DNA of 57,067 nt from Lachnospiraceae bacterium (GCA_017416505.1 JAFQCI010000119.1:1-57067), one strand, 5' to 3'; shown: positions 8,671 through 17,899, counted from the stretch's first letter. Translations and numbers: made by a program. The notes: generated by a model not told the origin, from the sequence alone.

Positions 8671-9456
8671 TTATTTAATCTCTGCTTTTTTGAATGTCAG
8701 CCATGCAATCACACCACAAATAGTAGTAAATATAATACTTACTACAATACCCATCCACATCTGGGAAGCTTCTGCCTGGACACCCAGCTTGCTGATACCA
8801 TAATGATATGGGGTCAACTGATATATATTATCTAATATTTCTACTTTTGATGCAATAGTAGAAATAAAGGCAGTCAACATACCAAAGATAAATCCAAAAG
8901 CAGTAACAACCACCGTCTTCTTCACCTTCATTGCTACCGGAATTAAGATGCTAAGCTGTCCAATATAAACAAGGGCAGATGCCACATAAGAAAGAATTAA
9001 TTTTGCGATGCTGTCGCCTTCTTTAAAATTTAATACATTTCCCATATAAGCAGAAATTACCGTTCCTTCAGCTCCTGTCATGTCTGTTCCCGAAATTAAA
9101 AGTGCTAAAGAACCTATGGTATAAGGCAACACCAAAATCAAGGTCAAAATTCCAAACACTACAATATAATTCATAACCATCTTTTTTCTTCCATAACCAA
9201 TGGCACCATGGATGGTTTTATTTTCAAAATCATTTCCTACTAAAATTCCGATTGCCAAGGAACCAAACAACCAGATAATCATGGCATCTCCTAATCCTGT
9301 AATATTTCCCGCCTGTTCCTTCCCAATACTTCCTGTGGCTACCATATTTGCAGTTACATAATAGAGAATTGCTGCAAGATAAGTAAATACTACTGCTACC
9401 TTAATTCCTGTAGATTTTCGTACTCGGTACATTGTTGATTGTATTAATTGCTTCAT
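8671..9456 (-). CDS. ABC-2 type transporter permease
   Basis: 261 residues with about six membrane helices: a short cytoplasmic N-terminus, a first helix, the motif VGNDFENKTIHGAIGYGRKK typical of ABC-2 permeases of the bacitracin/lantibiotic-export group, and paired helices toward the C-terminus. Its ATG overlaps the stop of the ATPase gene (ATGA, 9453-9456), indicating translational coupling. Substrate unknown; peptide antibiotic export or resistance is the usual role. Confidence 0.85.
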   Translation of the reverse strand: MKQLIQSTMYRVRKSTGIKVAVVFTYLAAILYYVTANMVATGSIGKEQAGNITGLGDAMIIWLFGSLAIGILVGNDFENKTIHGAIGYGRKKMVMNYIVVFGILTLILVLPYTIGSLALLISGTDMTGAEGTVISAYMGNVLNFKEGDSIAKLILSYVASALVYIGQLSILIPVAMKVKKTVVVTAFGFIFGMLTAFISTIASKVEILDNIYQLTPYHYGISKLGVQAEASQMWMGIVVSIIFTTICGVIAWLTFKKAEIK

Positions 9457-10160
9457 AATACTTCTCTCCCTTCGTTCTTTATAACTGATAAGAAATATTC
9501 TTCCAGACTTTCTTTGTGCTTCTCCTCTAATTCTTCCTGGGTAATTTCTTTTTTTATGATTCCTTTATCCATAATAATAAAATCTGTGGCTGTCTGAAAT
9601 AACTCTGGAAGGTTATGACTGGATACCAAAAAAGTTACCTTTTTTTCCTGATTGATTTTCTTTATAAGATTTCGAACTTCTACTACTCCCACCGGGTCCA
9701 ATCCATTTACCGGTTCATCCAGCATAATAAAGTCCGGATTTCCTAAAAGTGCTACTGCAATACCAAGCCTTTGTCGCATTCCCAAAGAAAAATCCTTCGT
9801 TTTTTTCTTCCCTACGTTTTCTAATCCTACCAGATTTAATAAGTCTTCATCAGAATCCTCATTTTTTCCTGTCTGAAACAGCATACGGTAAAACTTTAGA
9901 TTTTCCTTTGCACTCATATTTCCGTTTAAGCCGGGTGCTTCAATTAAGATTCCTATTCTATCTGCATTTACTTGAATGGTACCCTTCGTTGGAATGCTCA
10001 ATCCTGCTATCATACGCATCATGGTAGTTTTTCCTGCACCGTTCTTTCCTACCAAACCATAAATCTTCCCCTTCTCTAATTGCAAATCAATGTGATTAAC
10101 TGCTGCTGTACTTTTATATTTTTTTACTACATCCTTCAATAAAACTATGTATTCTCCCAT
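9453..10160 (-). CDS. ABC transporter ATP-binding protein (BcrA/lantibiotic type)
   Basis: 235 residues, one nucleotide-binding domain: Walker A GKNGAGKTT (about residues 38-46), signature FSLGMRQRLGIA, Walker B FIMLDEPVNGLD, H-loop SSHNL. The LGMRQR signature is typical of BcrA-like ATPases that pair with ABC-2 permeases. AAGGAG sits 8 bases before the ATG. First gene of the operon ATPase-permease-LytTR-DUF3021. Confidence 0.9.
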   Translation of the reverse strand: MGEYIVLLKDVVKKYKSTAAVNHIDLQLEKGKIYGLVGKNGAGKTTMMRMIAGLSIPTKGTIQVNADRIGILIEAPGLNGNMSAKENLKFYRMLFQTGKNEDSDEDLLNLVGLENVGKKKTKDFSLGMRQRLGIAVALLGNPDFIMLDEPVNGLDPVGVVEVRNLIKKINQEKKVTFLVSSHNLPELFQTATDFIIMDKGIIKKEITQEELEEKHKESLEEYFLSVIKNEGREVL

Positions 10161-10223
10161 GTTCTTTGACTCCTTTCCTTAACTTGTTCCCACCATACCA
10201 ATTCTTCTTTAAGAAGTAAACTT

Positions 10224-10260
10224 ATTTTATATGAATGGTCGAAACGGAAAGATAAACGGT
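10224..10260 (-). promoter_or_regulatory. Candidate LytTR-responsive promoter
   Basis: On the minus strand two CCGTTT repeats (10254-10259 and 10242-10247) are 12 bases apart and lie just upstream of a TATAAAAT -10-like box (10224-10231). No good -35 box is present, as expected of an activator-dependent promoter. LytTR regulators bind short direct repeats upstream of -35. Inference only. Confidence 0.4.
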
Positions 10261-10373
10261 ATCATCTTAACACTTACTGTTAGCATAATAGGTTATTGTT
10301 CACACAGTAACCTGAAACTTACTATCAGATTACGTAACAGCATGGTAATATGAGTTACTGTTTACTTCTCCCC

Positions 10374-10403
10374 TTGCATACCTGAAATGCCATATGGTAT
10401 AAT
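10374..10403 (+). promoter_or_regulatory. Promoter of the two-component operon
   Basis: TTGCAT (10374-10379), 18-base spacer, TATAAT (10398-10403), about 36 bases ahead of the response regulator start. Confidence 0.6.
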
Positions 10404-10438
10404 AGACTAAGATGATTATTGAAAAATGAGGGATGCTT

Positions 10439-11191
10439 ATGGAGAAACTATTACCAAAAATACTAATCGTGGATGATGATATACAAACCATCAAAATCAT
10501 GAGTCTTTATCTTGAGGAGAGTGCCATTGTTTTCAGTGCCTTGGGTGGTATGGAAGCATTGGATTTTTTAAATCAGCATTCTGTAGATATGATATTACTG
10601 GATGTGGAAATGCCCCAGATGGATGGCTTTCAAACCTTGGAACAAATTCGAAAAGTTAAGGATTGTTCCCAAATTCCTGTTATTCTTGTAACCGGTCATC
10701 GGGACAGATATGCCAGTTTAAACACAAGCATTTTAGGAATTGAAGGTTATTTAATCAAACCTGTCAGCAAAGAAGTATTAAATCGTAAGATTTCAGAAGT
10801 ATATCAAAAAAACACACAAACCAGTCATCGTAAAACCATTCTGATTATTGATGATGATATGACATATTTAAGACAATTAAACAGTATGTTAAAAGATTCT
10901 TATCATGTGATTATGATTAATTCCGGAAAACTTGCACTGAATTATTTGGTGGCACATACCCCTGATTTAATGCTTTTGGATTATCAGATGCCACAATGTA
11001 ATGGTGCAGATTTTATGAGAGAAATTCAAGAAAAACATCCTGATAAACAGGTGCCTGTAATTTTACTGACAGGAACTTTGACCCAGGAAATAATAAGCGG
11101 ATTTGATACTTATGTCCCTGTTGCCTGTCTACAAAAACCTGTCAACAAAGAAACTTTGTTTGAACATATTGAAAATGTGTTTAAACCTTAG
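10439..11191 (+). CDS. Response regulator with two tandem receiver domains
   Basis: 250 residues made only of two REC domains. REC1: ILIVDDD, phosphorylatable Asp in ILLDVEMPQMDG, conserved Lys in LIKPVS. REC2: ILIIDDD, Asp in MLLDYQMPQCNG, Lys in LQKPVN. There is no output domain, so it probably works through phosphotransfer with the hybrid kinase 17 bases downstream, which has its own REC and HPt. I prefer the ATG at 10439, 7 bases after GAGGG; the ATG at 10433 abuts the ribosome site. Confidence 0.87.
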   Translation: MEKLLPKILIVDDDIQTIKIMSLYLEESAIVFSALGGMEALDFLNQHSVDMILLDVEMPQMDGFQTLEQIRKVKDCSQIPVILVTGHRDRYASLNTSILGIEGYLIKPVSKEVLNRKISEVYQKNTQTSHRKTILIIDDDMTYLRQLNSMLKDSYHVIMINSGKLALNYLVAHTPDLMLLDYQMPQCNGADFMREIQEKHPDKQVPVILLTGTLTQEIISGFDTYVPVACLQKPVNKETLFEHIENVFKP

Positions 11192-11208
11192 AAGGGACGG
11201 AAGATAAA

Positions 11209-14109
11209 ATGAAATTCATTTTTCCCCAGATATTATTTGCCTGTTTTATTCTGGCACTTTATTTTGCTATTGTAGTGTTTCGAAAAAAAGAATTTAAATA
11301 TGAAGAAAACCGTTCCTTTTTCATCTTTTGTCTTTCCAGTGCCACGTGGAGTCTAGGATTTTACGGAGTAATGATTCAGACTGTACCGGATTATGCCTAT
11401 GCCTGGCGTGCTTTAGGAATGGTTGGTACTTTTGCCTACCTGATTTCAGTTCAGTTTTTGGTATGCTGCCTTTCCGGAATGAAGAAAAAATTCCACACTT
11501 TTACCAAAGCCTTTTCTTTTTTAGGTGTTATCATTTATTTCTTTGTTATCAAAAAGGAAATGGTAAGTTATGAACTAAGCGAAATTGGAATGACCTACTC
11601 TTTTCATTCCGGACTTTGGAACAACCTATATATTGCATATTCTGTTATTCTCGCCATAAATATGCTTGTTATCATCATTGACATGATACGAAACTCACCA
11701 AACCGCCGTATTCGGGAGTTGGGGAAGAAATGTCTTCTGGCAGAAGCCACCATTGTTTTTGGAATGATTTTTGATACTATCGTCCCAATGCTTAGTAATA
11801 TGGTAATTCCAGGAAGTTCCATTGCTCAGTTTCTTGGGCTTATCATCATGTATAATGCCATTATTTTTATGAGTCATTCTCGCATTACCATAGGGAATAT
11901 GTCCGAATTTATTTACTACTCTCTTACGGTTCCGGTTCTAGTATATGACTCAAAACAACGGCTTCAGATATTAAATGATACTGCATATTCCTTTTTAGGA
12001 GTAGAAAAAGATAATTTGTCTGATACTGATATCGGTCAGTTATTTACCTTAAATGACACGAATGTCTTTGATTTTAAATCAAAATCCCGTGAAATAGATG
12101 CCATTTGTTGTCATAATCAACTATACTGCAGTCTTTCTTTCAATAAGATTTACGATGACTATGGTGATATCATTGGTTATATCATTATTGTAACAGACCT
12201 TTCTGAACGCATGAAGACCATGCATGAACTGGAAGAAACAATGAAGGATGCAGAATATGCAAACCAGGCGAAAAGTACCTTCCTTGCAAATATGTCCCAT
12301 GAAATTCGTACTCCAATGAATGCCATCATTGGATTTTCTGAACTTGTACTAAAAATGGACATTAATAATGAAGTCAGGGAACACATAGAAGATATCAAAT
12401 GGTCTTCCCATAACCTGCTTGCCATTATCAATGACATTCTGGATATTTCCAAGATTGAATCCGGTAAAATGGAACTGGTATTAGACCGTTACAATACCGG
12501 TGAACTTTTAAGCGATGTTGCATTAATCATTTCCGCCCAGGCTGAGAAAAAGGGACTTGATTTCCATATGCAGGTAGCAGAAGAACTTCCAAAAGAACTA
12601 TATGGTGATAAAGTCCGGATTCGTGGCATTTTAATCAATATCTTAAACAATGCGGTGAAATACACTCAAAAAGGACAGGTTTCTTTTAAAATCTCGATTT
12701 TAAACCGGACAGAAGATTTTGTCCACCTAAGCTTTAAAATCAGTGATACCGGAATCGGTATCCGTCAGGAAAACTTAAAGAACCTGTTTCAAAATTTCGA
12801 ACGTCTGGACCATAAAATAAACTATGGAATCGAAGGTTCCGGTCTTGGACTTGCCATTGCCAATGGCTATGTCAACTTAATGGGTGGTGAAATTCAGGTA
12901 GAAAGTACCTATGGAGAAGGTTCTGTCTTTACGGTGCTTATCGAACAAAATATTATCGATGCTGCTCCTTTAGAGAAGGATTACTTCCATAAAAAGAAAC
13001 CTCTTCACAGCAGTAATACTTCCAATATGAAGATTCATGGTTTAGAAGTACTGGTAACAGACGATAATCTGGTAAATCTTCGGGTTGCACATGGTATTTT
13101 AAGTTACTATGGCCTTTTGGTTGATACTGCTTCCAGCGGAATCGAAGCCATCGAACTTTGCCGTTCTAAAAACTATGACCTTGTTTTTATGGACCAAATG
13201 ATGCCGGGATTAGATGGTACAGAAACCATGAATCAAATCCGTGGCTTAAATTCTCATTATAGTTTTGGCGGTAACTGTAAAATTATCGTACTAACTGCGG
13301 ATGCCATTAAAGGTACTCGTGAACTCCTGATTGACAAGGGCTTTGATGAATACCTTGGAAAACCAATTAATACAACAGAATTAGAACAAGCCTTTTTACG
13401 TTTTATTCCTGCTGAAAGAATCACTTATGAAGCTTCAGAAGAAAATTCTTCTGGAAATGATAAAAAGAATGAATCTACAGGAAATTCAAAGAATGAAAAA
13501 GAAATCTTATTCTTAAAAGAAAAGTTACCTGATATCAAGGTGGAAGAAGGTATTTTAAACTGTGGCGGGGAAATTCAGGATTATTTAAAAATACTGAAAA
13601 TTACCTACGAGTATGGTGAAAAACACCTTGCCGAACTGGAATCTGCCTGGAAACAGCAGGATTATGAAACCTATATCATTAAAATCCATGCTTTAAAAAG
13701 CACTTCATTAAGTATTGGAGCTATGGAAATTTCTAATTCTGCCCGTAAACAAGAAGAAGCCGGTCGTTCCGGCAACCATAGTTATATCGACCAGAACATG
13801 ACTGCCTTCCAGAAAGACTACCGCGTTCTTTTAAATGACTTAGAAAAAGTCTTAAATCATTATCAAATGCTGGAATCTACGCCTAAGTTTGATACTTTAC
13901 CCGCATTGGATGAAACCACTATCCTACCAATTTTAAATAATCTAGAACATTGCATTGATGAATTTGACTTTGGAAAGGTTTTTGAAATTCTAGAGGAAAT
14001 GAAAAAATACTCTCTTCCTGAAAAATACAAATCTCTTTTCACACGGATAGAAGAACTGATGGAAGATATGTCTGTGGAAGAAATCAAAGAATTACTTCAA
14101 AGAGATTAG
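11209..14109 (+). CDS. Hybrid sensor histidine kinase / response regulator with HPt domain
   Basis: 966 residues, domains in order: N-terminal seven-helix membrane sensor region (about 1-225), a PAS-like domain (about 235-330), a HisKA domain with HEIRTPMNAIIG (His near 364), HATPase with DTGIGI and GSGLGLAIA, a receiver domain with Asp in MDQMMPGLDG (near 661) and a Lys in LGKPIN, and a C-terminal HPt domain with HALKSTS (His near 827). It is a complete phosphorelay in one protein; the signal is unknown. It shares an operon with the double-REC regulator and ends at a strong terminator. Confidence 0.93.
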   Translation: MKFIFPQILFACFILALYFAIVVFRKKEFKYEENRSFFIFCLSSATWSLGFYGVMIQTVPDYAYAWRALGMVGTFAYLISVQFLVCCLSGMKKKFHTFTKAFSFLGVIIYFFVIKKEMVSYELSEIGMTYSFHSGLWNNLYIAYSVILAINMLVIIIDMIRNSPNRRIRELGKKCLLAEATIVFGMIFDTIVPMLSNMVIPGSSIAQFLGLIIMYNAIIFMSHSRITIGNMSEFIYYSLTVPVLVYDSKQRLQILNDTAYSFLGVEKDNLSDTDIGQLFTLNDTNVFDFKSKSREIDAICCHNQLYCSLSFNKIYDDYGDIIGYIIIVTDLSERMKTMHELEETMKDAEYANQAKSTFLANMSHEIRTPMNAIIGFSELVLKMDINNEVREHIEDIKWSSHNLLAIINDILDISKIESGKMELVLDRYNTGELLSDVALIISAQAEKKGLDFHMQVAEELPKELYGDKVRIRGILINILNNAVKYTQKGQVSFKISILNRTEDFVHLSFKISDTGIGIRQENLKNLFQNFERLDHKINYGIEGSGLGLAIANGYVNLMGGEIQVESTYGEGSVFTVLIEQNIIDAAPLEKDYFHKKKPLHSSNTSNMKIHGLEVLVTDDNLVNLRVAHGILSYYGLLVDTASSGIEAIELCRSKNYDLVFMDQMMPGLDGTETMNQIRGLNSHYSFGGNCKIIVLTADAIKGTRELLIDKGFDEYLGKPINTTELEQAFLRFIPAERITYEASEENSSGNDKKNESTGNSKNEKEILFLKEKLPDIKVEEGILNCGGEIQDYLKILKITYEYGEKHLAELESAWKQQDYETYIIKIHALKSTSLSIGAMEISNSARKQEEAGRSGNHSYIDQNMTAFQKDYRVLLNDLEKVLNHYQMLESTPKFDTLPALDETTILPILNNLEHCIDEFDFGKVFEILEEMKKYSLPEKYKSLFTRIEELMEDMSVEEIKELLQRD

Positions 14110-14141
14110 ATGATTCATCGTTACCGCTTTCGTGCCTACAT

Positions 14142-14191
14142 AAAAGTACCCTCTTTCATCAAAATCCATTCCATGAAAGAGGGTACTTTTT
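14142..14191. terminator. Bidirectional terminator between convergent genes
   Basis: AAAAGTACCCTCTTTCAT pairs perfectly with its complement across a 13-base loop, with A and T runs on both flanks. It serves the histidine kinase (+) and the XRE regulator (-). Confidence 0.9.
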
Positions 14192-14200
14192 CATTCCATC

Positions 14201-14413
14201 CTATTCCTTACTTTCTTCATACTCCATAATATCTCCAGGCTGACACACTAACACCTTACATATGGCATCCAAAGTTTCAAAACGAATACCCTTCATTTTT
14301 CCATTCTTTAAATTGGAAAGATTCACATTCGTCATTTCTACTTTTTCTGCCAATTCATTCAATGACATCTTCCTATCTGCCATAACCCTGTCTAATCTAA
14401 TAATAATCGCCAT
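14201..14413 (-). CDS. XRE-family (Cro/CI) transcriptional regulator
   Basis: A 70-residue protein that is essentially one helix-turn-helix domain: MSLNELAEKVEMTNVNLSNLKNGKMKGIRFETLDAICKVL, then the C-terminus CQPGDIMEYEE typical of the small YozG-like group. Start taken at 14413, 8 bases after GGGAG; the longer open frame to 14449 overlaps the upstream gene. It pairs with a DUF2975 gene, a common two-gene unit in Firmicutes. Confidence 0.87.
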   Translation of the reverse strand: MAIIIRLDRVMADRKMSLNELAEKVEMTNVNLSNLKNGKMKGIRFETLDAICKVLVCQPGDIMEYEESKE

Positions 14414-14441
14414 TTTATCACTCCCATATCTATCATAAACT

Positions 14442-14963
14442 CTATGCAATCAAATCGGAATCTTCTTGTAATGCACAACCATACTTAAAAATTTCGGCTA
14501 TCATCCAAACCGCAGCACCAATTGCTATCATAAATAATCCTGATGGTGTAATGTTTCCAAATAGGGTAATGCTTTCAAGATAACATAATAAGGTGATAAA
14601 TTTTGCTGCTCCAGGAACGAGATTTACACACATGGTTAAGACTGCTGCGATTCTAAGAGAAACAACCGATTTCTTTTGAAATGGAGATTTTCCCACTTTA
14701 ATTTCCATAAAAATAACCATAAGACAAAAGAGAATAAATCCAATGAGGGCACACTGAACTGTTTTCTTTACTTCCCCTGCCACACAAGTTGCTTTTAAAT
14801 AAGTCGGAACTTTTTCTTCCCCCACATTGCAATACTCATTATAATCCAGCTCCCCATACTCTACACCATCTACAAATATGGCGTAATAATCACATGACAT
14901 CTCTTCCTCTTTGCTGTCCTCTTCCACCCAGACGACTTCATATGAGTCTAAAGATTCTACCAT
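14442..14963 (-). CDS. DUF2975 family membrane protein
   Basis: 173 residues from the ATG at 14963, which has GGAGG 5 bases upstream; the longer frame starts at a GTG. After an acidic N-terminal region of about 60 residues come four membrane helices. Family landmarks are GKSPFQKKSVVSLRIAAVL between helices 2 and 3 and the C-terminal EIFKYGCALQEDSDLIA. Function unknown; it is usually coupled to a small XRE regulator, as here. Confidence 0.8.
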   Translation of the reverse strand: MVESLDSYEVVWVEEDSKEEEMSCDYYAIFVDGVEYGELDYNEYCNVGEEKVPTYLKATCVAGEVKKTVQCALIGFILFCLMVIFMEIKVGKSPFQKKSVVSLRIAAVLTMCVNLVPGAAKFITLLCYLESITLFGNITPSGLFMIAIGAAVWMIAEIFKYGCALQEDSDLIA

Positions 14964-15039
14964 AATTTCCTCCATTCTGAGAACCCTTTTCGTCCCCTTC
15001 ACTTTATTTTTTTGTTCAGAAAATATTTTCTATGACTGA

Positions 15040-15093
15040 ACTATATCATCTTCATTATCCTTTGTCAATCTATTTTTAAAGTTTCACTTTAAA
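15040..15093 (-). promoter_or_regulatory. Promoter and candidate operator of the DUF2975/XRE unit
   Basis: TTGACA (15063-15068), 17-base spacer, TATAGT (15040-15045). Just upstream lies a perfect inverted repeat TTTAAAGT-TTC-ACTTTAAA (15075-15093), a possible binding site for the XRE protein. The rest of 15094-15317 is AT-rich, with a plus-strand TATAAT (15261-15266) ahead of the antiporter. Confidence 0.6.
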
Positions 15094-15317
15094 TTTTTAT
15101 ATTAAAGTTTTATTAGTTTAAATTCATATTTTAAATTCCCCAACATAAAACGATGAATTGCAAGGCATGAATAAATAAATGTTTCAAGCTTTTACCCCTT
15201 TTATCCTGTCTCGCTAACATTCAAAACTGATAAATACTAGATTTTCAATAAAACATATGGTATAATCCATTTCAGACAATTACAAAACTAAAATATATAA
15301 AACTAAGGAGAATAATC

Positions 15318-16238
15318 ATGATTTTTGTACAAATATTATTATTAGTATTAGGATTTGCCATGCTGATAAAGGGTGCCGACTGGTTTGTAGAAGGTACATC
15401 AGGAATTGCCCGTAAAATGGGAATTCCTCAATTAGTAGTTGGTCTGACTATCGTAGCTATGGGAACCAGTGCGCCGGAAGCCGCAGTTAGTATTACTGCC
15501 GCATTAAAAGGAACTGCAGATATTGCGGTGGGAAATGTGGTAGGAAGTAATATTTTAAATATTTTCATCATTTTAGGTATCACCTCTGTGATTACTACAG
15601 TTGCAATCCAAAAATCCACTTTAAAAATCGAAATTCCTTATATGATTTTAATTACAGTGGCATTAATTGTAATGGGAATGAGCGGTAACAGCATCTCTCG
15701 TATAGAAGGTGTTATTTTATGGGTACTTTTCATCATATATTTGGTTTACTTATTCATTCTTGCGAAAAAAGGAAAAGAAGAAAATGAAAAAGTAGAAACC
15801 AGCACCATAAAATTAGTGATTAGTGCCATTATTGGTGGTGTGGTAGTTGTATTAGGAAGTAATGTAACGGTAGACAGTGCCTCTGAAATTGCCAAAACCT
15901 TTCATATGACAGACCGTTTTATTGGACTTACCATCGTAGCATTAGGGACTTCCCTTCCTGAATTGGTTACTTCTGTAACTGCAGCAAGAAAGGGAAATGC
16001 AGACATCGCCATCGGTAATGTCGTTGGAAGCTGCATTTTCAACATTTTATTCGTGCTTGGTACTTCTTCACTGATTATACCAATGGTCTATGAACCAAGC
16101 TTCATTGTAGATGGAATCGTAGCAGTTGCCGCTGGTATCATCCTATGGATAGCAGTATTTAGAAAACTGGAATTAAGACGATTCTGGGGAATTGTAATGC
16201 TGGTTTGTTATGCAGGTTACTTTATCTACTTACTATAA
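15318..16238 (+). CDS. Calcium/sodium antiporter family (CaCA) protein
   Basis: 306 residues, about ten membrane helices in two inverted halves. The alpha repeats are clear: GTSAPEAAVSITAALKG...GNVVGSNILNI (about 48-85) and GTSLPELVTSVTAARKG...GNVVGSCIFNI (about 210-245). This is the YrbG-type K+-independent Na+/Ca2+ exchanger family; clostridial members are annotated as calcium/sodium antiporters. A DtxR-family regulator gene follows 31 bases later in the same orientation, so other divalent metals are also possible substrates. Confidence 0.9.
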   Translation: MIFVQILLLVLGFAMLIKGADWFVEGTSGIARKMGIPQLVVGLTIVAMGTSAPEAAVSITAALKGTADIAVGNVVGSNILNIFIILGITSVITTVAIQKSTLKIEIPYMILITVALIVMGMSGNSISRIEGVILWVLFIIYLVYLFILAKKGKEENEKVETSTIKLVISAIIGGVVVVLGSNVTVDSASEIAKTFHMTDRFIGLTIVALGTSLPELVTSVTAARKGNADIAIGNVVGSCIFNILFVLGTSSLIIPMVYEPSFIVDGIVAVAAGIILWIAVFRKLELRRFWGIVMLVCYAGYFIYLL

Positions 16239-16269
16239 AACATCATTTTTTTAAGCCGGAGGTACAAAA

Positions 16270-16638
16270 ATGGAAATTCATGAATCTGCGGAAGATTATT
16301 TAGAAACCATACTTGTTTTAAAACAACGTATTGGTGAAGTTCGTTCCATAGATATTGTAAATGAGATGCACTTTTCAAAACCTAGTGTCAGTGTTGCAAT
16401 GAAAAAATTACGGGAAAATGGTTACATTGAAATGAACAAAGACGGTTATATCCATTTGACGGATTTAGGACATAAAGTTGCTTCAAATGTGTATGAACGC
16501 CATACCTTGCTAACTAAATTTTTCGTAATGCTAGGCGTGTCGGAAGAAGTCGCTGCTGCCGATGCCTGTAAGATTGAGCATGACCTTAGTGAAGAAACTT
16601 TCTTAAAAATTAAGGAACATACTCTTTCAAAAATATAA
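16270..16638 (+). CDS. DtxR/MntR-family metal-dependent transcriptional regulator
   Basis: 122 residues: winged helix (ESAEDYLETILVLKQ..., recognition region FSKPSVSVAMKKLRENGYI), then a dimerisation/metal domain with ERHTLL and ACKIEHDLSEET. Compared from memory with MntR and DtxR, metal ligands Asp (EDY), Glu, His (ERH), Cys, Glu and His (CKIEH) are present. The Cys at the MntR Glu99 position is DtxR-like, so the metal (Mn or Fe) is unsettled. There is no SH3 domain. Probably cotranscribed with the antiporter. Confidence 0.88.
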   Translation: MEIHESAEDYLETILVLKQRIGEVRSIDIVNEMHFSKPSVSVAMKKLRENGYIEMNKDGYIHLTDLGHKVASNVYERHTLLTKFFVMLGVSEEVAAADACKIEHDLSEETFLKIKEHTLSKI

Positions 16639-16688
16639 TGATACCAGGCTCACAAAGTGTGGCGCATTCGTAAGTATCATGAGATAAA

Positions 16689-16721
16689 ATGTTACTGTTT
16701 ACGAGGCACGAGTGAACAGTA
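16689..16721. repeat. Dyad repeat of the GTTACTGTTCAC family
   Basis: GTTACTGTTTAC and GTGAACAGTAAC form a 12-bp stem (one mismatch) around a 9-base loop. Related dyads occur at 10291-10312, 22777, 33707 and 56527. Confidence 0.6.
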
Positions 16722-16756
16722 ACGATAAAATAGTTTTCCCGACATCTTTATATAAT

Positions 16757-16844
16757 AAAAAAGTGGACATCTTTTTGAAATCTCCCCTGAAAATCAATTT
16801 AAATTCTAATTTTCAGAGAGTATATCATTTGATGTCCACTTTTT
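16757..16844. terminator. Convergent double-stem terminator
   Basis: Outer stem AAAAAGTGGACATC (16758-16771) pairs with GATGTCCACTTTTT (16831-16844). An inner stem CTGAAAAT/ATTTTCAG (16787-16794, 16809-16816) lies inside. It separates the DtxR-family gene (+) from metF (-). Confidence 0.75.
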
Positions 16845-16968
16845 CATCTTAATCATTCACATTATTTAACGTCAATTGACCTTTTAATCATAAGAAAGAT
16901 GATTATTAGCAAGTAAACTCGCATAATTATCTTTCTATAATTAAAGTCGTAAATAATTTCCGTTTATA

Positions 16969-17829
16969 TTAAATATTTTCTAACATGTATTTACTTACGT
17001 CTTTTTTATTTAAGGTATATAAATGAATACCTTCCACACCAAACTTTTTCAATTCCTGAATTTGTTTCAAAGCAAATTCCATTCCTGCCTTTTTTAAATC
17101 TTCCGGATTCTCTGAATACTTTTCAACCTGCTGCATCAATTCTTTTGGTACAGAAGAACCGGACATGGTAATGGTATTCTTAAATCCTGATATGGTAGTA
17201 ACAGGCATGATACCGGCACTGATTGGAGTCTGAATTCCCATCTTACGAACGTCTTCATAAAATCTATAAAATATTTCATTGTCATAGAATAACTGGGTAA
17301 TCAACAGGTCAACCCCACATCCTACCTTTTTCTTTAATGCCTCTAAATCCGCTTCTTTTGAGGCTGCCTCTGTATGTACTTCCGGATAGCATGCTCCTGC
17401 TACGGTAATGTCTTTTTTCGCCCATTCATGTATCAATGGAATAATGTCACTGGCATAAGTAAAATGTCTTAATAAAAACTGCTCCTCGGACATATCCTTT
17501 GGCTTATCACCTCTTAATGCCAAAATATTCTCAATTCCTAAGTCAAGAATTTCGTTTAAGTAAGTTTTCAATGAGGCCTCATCATGTGCCACACAGGTAA
17601 CATGTGCCAATGCCTCTAACTTACATTCATTTTTTATAAATGCTGCAATATCTGCTGTCTTTTTAGAAGTAGAACCGCCTGCACCATAGGTTACACTGAT
17701 AAAATCCGGTGCATATGGTTTTAAATCTGTTAATGTTTCAAATAATTGCTCCATTCCTTCTTCCGTCTTAGGTGGAAACACCTCGAAAGAAATTAAGTCC
17801 TTCTTTTGTTTTAATATATCTTTTATCAT
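16969..17829 (-). CDS. metF: Methylenetetrahydrofolate reductase
   Basis: 286 residues, the usual length of bacterial MetF, a FAD-dependent TIM barrel reducing 5,10-methylene-THF to 5-methyl-THF for methionine synthesis and one-carbon metabolism. Landmarks: SFEVFPPKTEEG with the catalytic Glu near residue 16, FISVTYGAGGS, HVTCV, LALRGDKP, and QLFYDN. Single gene between terminators, with its own promoter; no S-box was seen in the leader. Confidence 0.94.
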   Translation of the reverse strand: MIKDILKQKKDLISFEVFPPKTEEGMEQLFETLTDLKPYAPDFISVTYGAGGSTSKKTADIAAFIKNECKLEALAHVTCVAHDEASLKTYLNEILDLGIENILALRGDKPKDMSEEQFLLRHFTYASDIIPLIHEWAKKDITVAGACYPEVHTEAASKEADLEALKKKVGCGVDLLITQLFYDNEIFYRFYEDVRKMGIQTPISAGIMPVTTISGFKNTITMSGSSVPKELMQQVEKYSENPEDLKKAGMEFALKQIQELKKFGVEGIHLYTLNKKDVSKYMLENI

Positions 17830-17899
17830 TTTTCTACAAGTTCTGCTTTCTTAAACTATAAATGCAGCCCTACTCCTTTCGCTTCACTTTACTGTTTTT

